The notes beneath the pieces were generated by a model. That model had not been told where the DNA came from, did no database searches, and saw only the letters and a list, made by a program, of their open reading frames with translations. Both the position numbers and the translations under genes were made by a program. DNA of 64,000 nucleotides from Tetraselmis striata. Lineage: Eukaryota > Chlorophyta > Chlorodendrophyceae > Chlorodendrales > Chlorodendraceae. The DNA is taken from NCBI GenBank assembly GCA_006384855.1, contig VCJN01003243.1, forward strand, positions 109,396 to 173,395. The letters run 5' to 3'. Below are positions 9,920 through 20,965 of this stretch, piece after piece. The stretch's first letter is position 1; every line of letters begins with the position of its first letter.

Positions 9920-11665
9920 AAGCGGCCCGCATCCCGCATAAGGCGGGATGGATGAGTGATGCGCACACGGTTTAGAGTCCGGGCCACGCGAGCACGTGTG
10001 TGTGTAGGTGATCCTCGGACGTGCTGTGCAGCTTCAGCAACGGGATGGGAGACGAATCTGCGCCGTCTGATGAGGCAGCGAGCACGCTCTCGAGCGGCCA
10101 CCAAGCTCAGGACCCCGAGGAAATCTCTTGCGAGCAAGGCCTCCTGGTGAGCCCGGGTGATGCACCGAGTGCCCCGCGATGAGAGGGCACCCTGGTCCGC
10201 AGCCAAGCATGCGATACCACGCACTGTGCGGTGCACCCCCTTGCTCACCTCACCCACTGTGCCGAAGACCATGCCCGTGTACTCCGACATAATTATCCAG
10301 GATGTCTCGAAGAGGACCCTTCTGTCCGGGCTCTGTGTTGTGCCACGCCGCGTCCCGCGCAGCCAACCCCCGTTGTATGTCGCCCAACAGGGAGCGCTCA
10401 AACCGATCTACAGCTGTGGCCCGGGGCACTGAAGTGAACTTGACCCCGTACCGCATAGTCTTGAACTCTAGCAGCGTGGACTTCAAGCTCCGGGGATCAT
10501 AGCTCCCGGTCACGACGTTGAACGCCGGAAGGGAGAGCTCTGCGTCCGGCACTAGGTCCTTGAGTTCATCCCGGGGTACGGTGTTGCCGAGAGGCACTGC
10601 CTGCTAGAACAAGTCATCCACCTCCCGCCGTACCGCGATACCTAGGTCGTGAACACAGTGATCGCGGAAGGCATCTGCGATAGCGTCGTGCTGTACACGC
10701 CAGTGAGCGTCTCCCGGCGCCGGGAGGTTCATGAGCGCGTCGCCGTATAGATCAACAATGACGGGGTTGTGCTCCGTCGAGGGCAGAATAATCTGGCACC
10801 CAACCACCGGGGCCAAGCACGGGCTAGGCAGAAAGAAGTACCCGGCAGCGACCTCTCGCAGCTCATGCGGAGTCATGGCTGTCCGCGCGGTGGGGATGGC
10901 CACTGTCCACATGCCTGACGCCGCGTCGAGCTGGTTGAACAAGATCCGTTCCCTACATGTGGCAGGGAGAGCGCACACCTCATTTCGAAGCCGGGAGTTG
11001 TTGGCCTGGTCTAGAAATGCCGTCTGCTCCTTTTGCGAGCCCGACGCAGCCTCCACTTCCCGCTCCATCTGGCGTGCATCTGCGTCGCCGAGATGGCCAG
11101 CAGTAGCCGCTTGGAGGCGGCCCCACGCCTCGCGCATCTCCGCGGCGTAGCTGTCCGACCCATGAGCATCGTTGAGGAAGTGGTCATACTGGCGGGCGGA
11201 AGAATTTGCGTTGAAGCTGCCTCGGCCAAGTACGGACCCGAGCTGTGGGTCGAAGAAACCATGGGTGGGGGTGTTGGTGCCGGAGTTCCTAGTCAGGAAC
11301 CTTGGGAGGATGGCGTTCATGCAGCCGATGAAGGCGGCATCACGAACGGTAGCCATGCGGCGGATGCCAGCTCCCTTCAATCGAGTGGGGAGGTGAAGCC
11401 TGCTGCGCGCCCTGGCCACTGCATCCTCGCTCAAGGTAGCCACCTCCGCTGCCATGGGGTCGGGGTCGTGCAAAAGCTCCGCCAAGAAATCGGTGACCAC
11501 CGGATTGGTGTCGGTGCCGTACGTGGAGGGATCAAAAGAGACCCCTAGCACCCGTTCGACCGCCGCGAGGATGGTGGCATCCACCGCCTCCGCAAAGGCC
11601 TCCACCTCGGACGGAAGACAATTGCGGAGCCAATACCCCGCCTTGTGTTGCATGGAGTTGGTACT
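9908..11665 (-). pseudogene. REL-type non-LTR retroelement 3' half, family A copy 1 (one stop, one frameshift)
   Basis: Read from 11,665 downward, the frame carries an RT thumb-like block (ARSRLHLPTRLKGAGIRRM, comparable with the LPxRLGGLGLRS motif of many algal elements), a long linker, then HDAIADAFRDHCVHDLGI, VRREVDDLF, LVPDAELSLP and LLEFKTMRYG, a good PD-(D/E)xK centre. It continues with FERSLLGDIQRGL and, in another frame, GMVFGTVGEVSKGVHR. Two lesions are visible against copy 2 (32.5-33.3 kb): a TAG at 10,604-10,606 where copy 2 has CAA, and a 4-base insertion AATT at 10,291-10,294 that shifts frame. The 3' end near 9,908-9,950 has two small hairpins also seen at the end of copy 2. The RT core is missing; the 5' side ends at the right arm of the inverted duplication. 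Confidence 0.6.
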
Positions 11666-11675
11666 GGTAGTGAGG

Positions 11676-13052
11676 CCGCCTCTGCTGCGCAGCAATTGCT
11701 TCCTATCGGTGGTACGAGTACTGCCAATACCGTTACTACATGCGCTTTTGTAGCTCTGAAGATACCGTCGCCGGGCGAATTAGTGGCACACCCTCCGTCA
11801 GTAGCGACTGTTTCCCTCCCAGAATCGCTGCCAGGTTGTACTGCTCCGCCCTCGGGTACGGGTTCGGGTGCGACCTCCGATGATCAACCCACGACCATGG
11901 TTGTCCAACGCCACCTCAGCCGTGCGATTCGCTTGCGTGACTTCGTGGCCCTCGATCTCAGCTTCCAACGTACTGGTGCAGCGGCCTCGCGACTTGATAC
12001 CCTGCGCCTGTACAGCGCGTGCGGGCCGGGCTCCCTATCGCTTTTCCAGTCGGATCACGAGTCCGCCCGCAAGATTCCCCATGCTGCTTATTCGGCCGCC
12101 GCTGCGCGGGTACTGGGCCTTTGCCCGCGCGGAGGTTCCGCGCTTGTCACTTGCCCTGGCCCAACGTGTGGTATTGATCCCTTATTATGCATGGCTTCGC
12201 TCTACGGATGGCTCGAACCGGAGCGCTACGGATTTCATCGTGGATCATCTACCCATATGCCCCGTAGCGAACTACAAGCACCGCATGCATACCGCTTTGA
12301 AGAATTTGTGGGCATCTGTGGCAATTGATGCGGGGGCGGTGCTTGACCGGGACCGCTCGGGAGCCGGCGACTTGACCCTTGAGACGAGTGGGCTGCGCCC
12401 AGCGGACTGCTCGCGGCCGTCGGACCTGACGCTGGCGGGGTGGGGGGGGGCGGCGTGCGATTACATGATCGACTTCGCGTGCGTGCCCTCCACGACCCCA
12501 ACTTGGAGCAACGACCCCCGCTGGTGCATCCCGGGAATCGCGGCGACCGAGGCGGAGCATGCTAAGTTGGCAGCGGACCGGGCGTCTTCCGCCCCAGTGC
12601 AGGGTGTTCACCGGTACTACCCTTTTGTGGTTGAGGACCGCGGCCGTCTCGGGAAGTCCGCTTTGACGGTGGTATACATCTTCGCGGTGCTGTTGGCTGT
12701 GCGCAACTTCCCTGGCGGTCCTTCCGCCCCGACCTCTTGCTTTCTTCGTGGTCAATCCGTTCAGGCACTTCGAAACTTTGTCGCCAGCCAACCTGCTGAG
12801 TTCCGCCGTCACCTGTCGCGCATGCACACGGCGGGGGCTGTTGCAGCGGGTCTCGGCTTGCGTGCATGGTACCCTGGGCGGCATTCTCTCTGCCGGTGTG
12901 CAGATGGCCAAGTCTGATGCGTGTGCTCGTGCCCACTCTGCGTCTTCTCATGTTACTGCTTCCACCCCGCAGTCGTTGTAGAGGACCTTTCTGATTGCCT
13001 TTTATTTTGGTAATTTCCGATATCGCCTTCTGCTGCTAGCTCATGTAGTTAT
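11676..13052 (+). pseudogene. Right arm of the inverted duplication; frameshifted REL retroelement 3' part
   Basis: This is the same sequence as 6,254-7,630 in opposite orientation, with few substitutions. Two insertions distinguish it: 7 bases (TTATGCA) near 12,186, which breaks the reading frame after GIDPL, and 4 bases (ATGC) near 12,821, which breaks it again after FRRHLSR. The REL motifs (RPSDLTLAGW, YMIDFACV, YYPFVVEDRGRLG) are still legible between the two breaks. The arm overlaps the 5' end of family A copy 1, so one of these insertions truncated the other. Confidence 0.65.
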
Positions 13053-13126
13053 CCAGTGGCGGCAAGTAGATGGTAGGCCGCGAGTCCACGAGAGTCGGGG
13101 GCGTAGCCACATCAACATGTGATTGT

Positions 13127-13583
13127 GGTTTCAAATTATATTTATAATTATTACATCAGGGCTTTCACAAATGCGCACTACAAATATAACTAACAGCAAC
13201 TACGAAAGGTTGCCAACAAAAGAGGGACATGAGCATGAAACCAAGGTCGAGCAGGAGGACAGAGAGCCAAGAACCAAGAAGGAGCCAAGGGAACCACGAA
13301 GTCGCTTAGCTGCCAGGAACCAAAGGGACCCCTGCCCCGGGGTAGGCTATCAGCCGCGGCGAGGATGCTTGCAGCCAATGACCCGGGTCATAGCAAGACA
13401 TGCCGACGAGCGACGCGACGCAGGCGCAGGAGCACCATCACGTGCCGACCCCGCCAAGAAGGTTGTCTGCATGTGCCATGTTGATGAGCAAGGAGAAACG
13501 GCGGCGCCACGCAGACAAGAGCTGGCCGATTTCTTGGCCAGTGTGTGTGTGTGGCTAGCTTTCGCGAGGTTTCAAATTATATT
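13127..13583. mobile_element. Short interspersed element with 16-bp target duplication
   Basis: GGTTTCAAATTATATT occurs at 13,127-13,142 and again at 13,568-13,583, and frames a 425-bp insert. The insert (from about 13,155) matches 46,690-47,050 closely, with landmarks GGGCTTTCACAAA, GGTTGCCA(A/G)CAAAAGAG, GGAGCCAAGGGAACCACGAAG, CCGGGGTAGGCTATCAG and CATCACGTGCC. The long perfect direct repeat in AT-rich DNA is typical of LINE-mediated SINE insertion. I could not find clear A and B boxes, so the head may not be tRNA-derived. Confidence 0.7.
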
Positions 13584-14096
13584 GTGTCTATATTACCCTA
13601 TACGCTCGTGTTGTTCTGATATCGTCATGCACTAGCATGGAACTTGCAAAGCTGCGCAGCCTGAGGCTGCACAGCAGCAGCATACTAAACCTTAGGGCAG
13701 GATTAGCAGTGAACGTGACCCATTTCGTAGTAATGGACATCCCTGGTAAAGAAATGGGGAAACCGGAAAAATGTGGGGAGGGGGGGGGGGGGGGGGGGGT
13801 AAGCAAAACCAGGACCTTTATTTGTAACAGGCTAACAGCGACAGTAGGTATCAACCGGAAAATATGTCTGAGGGCTTCATATTGATTGTATCAATTTGCT
13901 GCTATTCGTACGAGTACTTTTCCCCTGCTACTCGCGCTCGAAATGCCGGACGAATAACGGCGACGAGTACGTAATATGATAGGTGGACACCAGGTAGTAC
14001 GCACAAGCCCCCCCCCGGCATGCAGATAGTCGCTATCATCAGCACCCGCCACGAACGTGAATGGAGCACCGCCCGTGATGATTTGACAGGCGGATT

Positions 14097-14429
14097 ATGT
14101 ATTTGACGCGTGAGGGACTAATACATTTCCTACGGCTCTTCAAAGTAGATGAAGCACCATGTATTATGGGCACGTTTTTCAGCACGCTGCGTTGTGTATT
14201 CCCAGAAACAGGTCAACACACTGCGCTACAGACTGTTCCGCTCGACGATGTGATCATTCTTCCCAAACATGTTGATGATATATGGAAACACAGCCGCAGG
14301 TGGAACACAAGGCGTGGGATCACACAAATTGCAAAGACTACCCGAAATACAAGACCAGCCGTGTTGATTGGAATGTCAAGGCAAACCTTACTAGATTCTA
14401 TATTTACGCCATTTCGAACACCAAAATAG
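14097..14429 (+). CDS. Hypothetical small open frame, convergent with the LRR receptor gene
   Basis: An ATG at 14,097 opens 110 codons ending near 14,429, without low-complexity sequence. The product contains LIHFLRLFKVDEAPCIMGTF and later LPKHVDDIWKHSRRWNTRRG. The local base composition is more AT-rich than the genes around it. No family is recognised. It ends 75 bp before the stop of the receptor gene on the other strand, so it may simply lie in that gene's 3' region. The stretch 13,600-14,096 holds only a 21-G homopolymer (near 13,780) and no gene. Confidence 0.2.
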   Translation: MYLTREGLIHFLRLFKVDEAPCIMGTFFSTLRCVFPETGQHTALQTVPLDDVIILPKHVDDIWKHSRRWNTRRGITQIAKTTRNTRPAVLIGMSRQTLLDSIFTPFRTPK

Positions 14430-14504
14430 TTATGTGGTGGGGCGCCCCTTGACTGCGCCGGGACACTCTATTTCCGGGCTGGTGTCCAATTGCTGAATGG
14501 CGCA

Positions 14505-17500
14505 TCATTGTTGCATCTCCTCCTGAGAAGCCAGTATGGACTTGTACACCGCAGAGTCGGCGGCGTCCACGTTAGCCACCTTGCACAGGTTGCGCAGGGC
14601 CTTGGTCGGCGTGACATCCTGCTCAAAGCAGAAGAAGCAGTAAATGCTCCAGACAATATCATTGTTGTTGAACGCCGAGTACACGACTCCCGCCTCCTCC
14701 AGCAAGTACGTCTTCAGCCACTCTCGGCTCGCCTCCTCCTTCAGGGCCGTGTTCGTCCACACCCGGTACCCGCTGCGGCACAGCTCCGCCACCGCCTTGT
14801 ACAGATCCTTGGTGGTATGGAACGCCTCCACCGCCAGGCTGATCTCCTGCTCCACCTCGGACAGCTGCTGCAGAACATCGCTGGGAAACAGCTTCTGCCA
14901 GTAGATGGCTGCGGCGGCGTCATCCTTGCCTCCCAGCATGGCATCCACCACCATGCCCAGCCACAGGTCCAGCGAGAGCCACTCGCACAGCTTCTCCTTC
15001 CTGGCATGCCGCGCCATGCGCTCCGCCAAAGTCCAGACTCGCCCTGCCAAGCGCAAGCACCGACGGTCGGCATCGCACCTCTCCGCAGGGCAAAGCAAGC
15101 AGCGAACACGCAAGCAGCGCACTGTGCATGATAACAACAGCATCGCGGCCAACATGTCTGCTTATACATAGCGGGCCCGCACCAAAGTACTCCCGGCTGG
15201 CCACCGCCTTGGCGTCAATGATGCGCTTCAGCGTCTGCGCAATGATCCGATCATTGGCCGCGTTGTCGCCGGTGCTGCGTTCCAGCAAGAGCTGGGCGTG
15301 ATGCAGAAGGATCACCATCACGGGGATTGTTGACAGCTGGCGGAACCCGGGCAATACAATCAGGGTGCGGGCGCGCGCGTAGTACAGCCGGCTGCGGTGG
15401 ATCTCCACCATCGGGTCGCCGACGAACTGGGGCACACAGCTCCAATCAATCCACACATACATCAGGCCCACTTCCGCCGCTGCGCGCAGCTTGTGCCTTA
15501 GCTCCGCAAACTGCTGCTCCGACATGGCTGTGGCGCCTTCGCTCATTGCAGATGGTTTGCCCATCGCCCACCGCCAGCTCAGCATGCACGTCTGGTCCCA
15601 GTAGTCGCTTCCTGCCTCGCAGTAAGGAACCTCGATGTAGTCGCCGCTTGGTACGACCTCATACACTGGGAGATGTTCCCAACGGTGAGCGACGGCGTTG
15701 ATGTGGAGGAGCCGCAGGGGAGGCATGCTGAGTTCATCCGGGAGGGTCACGTGCATGTTGTAGACTTCGTGCCCGACATGCTCAGGGTTGAGCGGGACAT
15801 TCCGCTTCCGAATCCGTGCGTCTAAGGCGGCGTCTGGCCCACGTGCCATATGCGCATTGCGGAGCTTTGGTGAGGACATTGCCCCTGCAGCCGCAGGAGA
15901 GCCACACGACGAACTACTGCCTTTTGAGGCCGGGAGAGGCTGAGGAGTGGATTGCGGAGCTTTTGGTGGCGTCCACATCTCCATGAAAACTGTGTGAATG
16001 TCTTCAGGAGCTGCAGAGTGCATAGTGGCCGCGGGCTGGAGTGCATCGGCCCTGGGGTTTGTTGCTGCGGGCGTGTGGTCGCCGGATGTGCGCTTCTTTC
16101 TGTAGATGGCAAAAAAGATACCGGCCACCGCCATAGCAACAGCTGCGGCGACGCCGCCAACGATAGCTGCAATAGGTGGTCCATCACCCGGAGGCGAAGG
16201 TAGCGTTTCCGCGACTTGCGCACGAGGCGGTGGACCGCCAATGGGAGGTGGCGGTGACATATCATTGTAGAAAGCTTCCCTGCAACCAATCCGCACAGAC
16301 AGCAGCTTGAGTAGAGCGAAATGCAATGGCCTCAAGTAACCAGTTAATCCCCTAAAGCGAGGCAAGGATGCTAGCATTTTGCGTTAAGGACAGTAGCGAG
16401 GCAACACTGACGAAAGTGTTCGGCATAGGCAGCGCAGATATACTCCGCAAAGGTGCTGAGGCCCCAAATTATGGCATGCAGCTGCTTTAGAGATGGCAAT
16501 AAGGTGTACCTGTCTGCAGCCGACCTCTGTGGGTCAAATTCAACAATATCTGAATTGAAGCCGCCCCAATCCAAGAAGTTGATACTCACATTTCTGCGGG
16601 TGGCCGTGAAATGAAATGTCAGTTTGCAGAGCCCCCTGTACTCCTAAAAAGTAAGAAAAGGGGTGACATATGCAAGGCAAAGGCGTGCAAGGTTATAAAA
16701 TACAAGACGCAGGTCACTCTACACCCTGCCTCACTCACAATTCTGTCAAGCTTGAAAGGGCGCTCAGCTGCGCCGGCACAGTGCATGTCAGCGTGTTGCG
16801 ATCAAACCTCCTGCATTGGCAGCATTGACCGCATCTTTATCTCAGCAGCAGCATTGCGCAAGCGTCGGCAAAGCCAATATACATGGCATAACAACAGAAG
16901 GAAAGCTCTGCGCGCATGTCGCGAGCACCATCCCCAAAAATCCGGTCGTTTGCCATGGCAAACGCGTGCGTCCTCTAGCTGGAAGAGGCTGCATGCAATG
17001 GCCCTCGGACAGCCAAGCACCCGTGTACTGCAATCATTGCACTGCCCCTCCCGCCGCACTCACAGTTCCTCTAAGCTTGAAAAACCACTCAGGTGCGCCG
17101 GAATTGTGCCTGTCAGTGCATTTTCATCGAGGCCCCTGCAAGGCAACGCGACCACGTCTCAGAGTTGTCACAACACGCTCCGCTTGCCCGCCCCCCCCCC
17201 CCCCCCCCCCCGTCCCCCCCCCCTACCCAACACACGCCCTCTCAGTCAGATAGATCCACATGCTCAAGCAAGGCATCAGCCAAGCACCGCAATCAGGGCA
17301 CTGCGTTTGCAGGTATGTTAAGCACCCGTATACTGCAATCATTGCACTGCCCCTCCCGCGGTACTCACAGTTCCTCTAAGCTTGAAAGAGCGCTCAGCTG
17401 CGCCGGAATCGTGCCTGCCAGATCATTTTGCTAAAGGCCCCTGCAAGGCGATGCGACCACGTCTCAGAGTTGTCACAACACGCCCTGCACCCCCCTCCCC

Positions 17501-19475
17501 CCTAAGAACACACGCCCTCACAATCAAAGAAACCCACACGCTCAAGCAAGGCATCAGCCAAGCACAGCAATCAGGGCACTGCGTTTGCAGGTATGTTAAG
17601 CACCCGTATACTGCAATCATTGCACAGCCCCTCCGCGGTACTCACAGTATCTCTAAGCTTGAAAGAGCGCTCAGCTGCGCCGGAATCGTGCCTGTCAGAG
17701 CATTTTGCATGAGGCCCCTGCAAGGCAATGCGACCACGTCTCAGAGTTGTCACAACACGCTCCGCTGCCCCCCCCTCTAAGAACACACGCCCTCTCAATC
17801 AAAAAAGTCCACATGCGAAAGCATGGGATGAGCGAGGCACCGTGATCAGGGCACTGCCTTTGCCTGTGCACTCACAAGTATGTTAGGTGTGAAAAACCAC
17901 TCAGCTGCGCCGGAATTGTGCCTGTCAGTGCATTTTCATCGAGGCCCCTGCAAGGCAACGCGACCACGTCTCAGAGTTGTCACAACACGCTCCGCTGCCC
18001 CCGCCCCCCCCAAGAAAGCACACTCTCAATTAAAGAAAGCCACATCCTAAAGCAAAGGATAAGCCCAGCACCGCAATCAGGGCACTGCCTTTGGCTGTGC
18101 ACTCACAAGTATGTTAGGCGTGACATGACGCTCAGCTGCGCTGGTACCTTGCCTGTCAGTGTGTTGTTGAAGAGGGGCCTGCGATGCAAGCCGCTCTCAG
18201 GAATAAAAATGGCAGGTACCGTCAGAAGCTCAGGGAGAGTCGAGCACCCGTGTACTGCAATCACTGCACTGCCCCCCCCCCCCCCCCCCCCCCGCCGCAC
18301 TCACAGTTCCTCTAAGCTTGAAAGAGCGCTCAGCTGCGCCGGAATCGTGCCTGTCAGTGCATTTTGGTGGAGGACCCTGAAAGGCAATGCCACGTCTCAG
18401 AGTTGACACAACACGCCCTGCCCCCCCCCCCCCCCCCCCGCAAAAATAACACGCGCCTTCTCAATCAAAGAAAGCCACATCCATCCTACAGCAAAGGAAA
18501 GGATAAGCCCAGCACCGTGATCAGGGCACTGCCTTTGCCTGTGCACTCACAAGTATATAAGGCGTGATGAGACGCTCAGCTGCGCCGGGATTGTGCCTGT
18601 CAGTGCATTTTCGTAGAGGCCCCTGCAAGGCAATGAAACCACGTCTCAGAGCTGTCACAACACGCTCCGCTGCCCCCCCCCACCCCCCCCCCCCCCACCC
18701 AACACACGCCCTCTCAGTCAGATAGATCCACATGCACAAGCAAGGCATCAGCCAAGCACCGCAATCAGGGCACTGCGTTTGCAGGTATGTTAAGCACCCG
18801 TGTACTGCAATCATTGCGCTGCCCATCCCGCGGTACTCGCAGTATCTCTAAGCTTGAAAGAGCGCTCAGCTGCGCCGGAATCGTGCCTGTCAGAGCATTT
18901 TGCATGAGGCCCCTGCAAGGCAATGCAACCACGTCTCAGAGTTGTCACAACACGCCCTGATGCCCCCCCCCCCCCCCCCCCCCTAAGAACACACGCCCTC
19001 TCAATCAAAGAAATCCACACGCTCAAGCAAGGCATCAGCCCAGCACAGCAATCAGGGCACTGCGTTTGCAGGTATGTTAAGCACCCGTATACTGCAATCA
19101 TTGCACAGCCCCTCCGCGGTACTCACAGTATCTCTAAGCTTGAAAGAGCGCTCAGCTGCGCCGGAATCGTGCCTGTCAGAGCATTTTGAATGAGGCCCTT
19201 GCGAGGCAACGCGACCACGTCTCAGAGTTGTCACAACACGCTCCGCTGCCCCCCCCTCTAAGAACACACGCCCTCTCAATCAAAAAAGTCCACATGCGAA
19301 AGCAGGGGATGAGCGAGGCACCGCGATCAGGGCACTGCCTTTGCCTGTGCACTCACAAGTATGTTAGGTGTGAAAAACCACTCAGCTGCGCCGGAATCGT
19401 GCCTGCCAGTGCATTTTGCATGAGGCCCCTGCAAGGCAATGCGACCACGTCTCAGAGTTGTTACAACACGCTCCG

Positions 19476-19511
<36 letters not shown>

Positions 19512-20924
19512 CCCTAAGAACACACGCCCTCTCAATCAAAAAAGTCCACATGCGAAAGCAGGGGATGAGCGAGGCACCGCGATCAGGGCACTGCCTTTGC
19601 CTGTGCACTCACAAGTATGTTAGGTGTGAAAAACCACTCAGCTGCGCCGGAATCGTGCCTGTCAGATCATTTCTCTGGAGGCCCCTGCAAGGCAATGCGA
19701 CCATGTCTCAGAGTTGTCACAACACGCCCTGCTGCCCCCCTCCCCCTAAGAACACACGCCCTCTCAATCAAAGGAAGTCACATGTGAAAGCAAAGGATAG
19801 GCGAAACACCGTGATCAGGGCACTGCCTTTGCCTGTGTACTCACCAGTATGCTAAGCGTGAAAAAACGCTCAGCTGCGCCGGAATTGCGCCTGTCAGCAC
19901 ATTTTCGTAGAGGGCTCTGCGATGCAGGCCGCACTCGGGATTAAAATAGCAGATATCAGACGCGTAACAGTGGCAGTGGTGCACCATTAATTTCCAAGTA
20001 AGGCACTGGATGTTTGAGTGCACTCACAAGGATGTTACGCTCAAAAGGGCGCTAAGCTGCGCCGGCACCGTGCCTCGAAGTTGGTTCTCATGAAGCCACC
20101 TGCAGTGGCGGCATTGCACGTGGTACTTATCAGGAGCGCTTCCCTAGAATGAGTACCGCCAGTCAGAATGGCAGTGCCCCCCTGCACCCTTCGACCCCCC
20201 ACCCCCCCCCCCCCCCCCCCCTTCCTCCCTCCGGCCACATACATGGATTCTGGAAACACATGTGCCCCCTGTTCAAAGAATTCAGACCACCGCCTATCAG
20301 CTCTCACAATCGTTCCAATCTCTGAAGGGCTCTCAGCTGTGCTGGAATCGTGCCTGTCAGTGAGCTGTTGCTTAGGTCCCTGCAAATTCATCGAGGGACA
20401 GCAAATCACTATCAGTCTAGATACTGCAAGTATCAGCAGCAGTGCTGTCCAGGGGAGAAGGGGGGGAGGGGGCTCTGAGCTTCCTGCGTGAACCGCGGCG
20501 CCGTAGCTTGCTCTCATAATTTGTGAAACTCCATCTTGAGCATGTCACTGGCGGCAGGTATTATCAGCCCCGCTCCTGTCCCTCAGGAACCACATGCAGA
20601 AACTAATGAAATGACAATTAGATATCCACTACCCTCCACACCCAGATTGAGGGCGCATCAATCAGGTGCAGTCCTTCTGTTTGCTTGCAGACCCACCCCC
20701 CCCCCCCCCCCCCCACACACACACGAAAGCAGTTGCATCATCAGTTCTCAGCTCTCTTGAATATTCTACCAGAATATTGGGTTCTATGTCTGGCAGTCTG
20801 AATAGGGACACGCCGAACTTGCTTTGATATTGACGGCAACGTAAGTAGTGCTTCTTTGAGGTTAGCGCCCAAGTGCGCAGATTACTATGCACCTAGTTGA
20901 CGCAGCATTACTCACAAAGTTCAT

Positions 20925-20965
<41 letters not shown>

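Noticed and set aside
11868..12917. 350-codon plus-strand frame in the right inverted arm
   Set aside because: Its first 105 codons are out of the REL frame; the 7-base insertion joins two frames by chance. Treated as a pseudogene.
14490..15131. 213-codon plus-strand frame with Leu/Gln-rich product
   Set aside because: Antisense of the last exon of the LRR receptor gene.
16565..16625. Extra exon between the last LRR and the TM exon (acceptor TTTTTAG, donor AAAT|GTGAGT)
   Set aside because: Its open frame needs phase 0 while the flanking exons are phase 2-2, and joining the flanks directly keeps the frame.
16739..20379. CRISPR-like regular repeat array
   Set aside because: The repeats are 72-bp LRR exons with splice sites, the spacers are similar introns rather than unique spacers, and the context is eukaryotic.
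20760..20830. A sixteenth LRR exon in intron 2
   Set aside because: A weak LRR-like reading exists, but no donor lies at 72 bp, and splicing the N-cap exon directly to 20,308-20,379 is already in phase.
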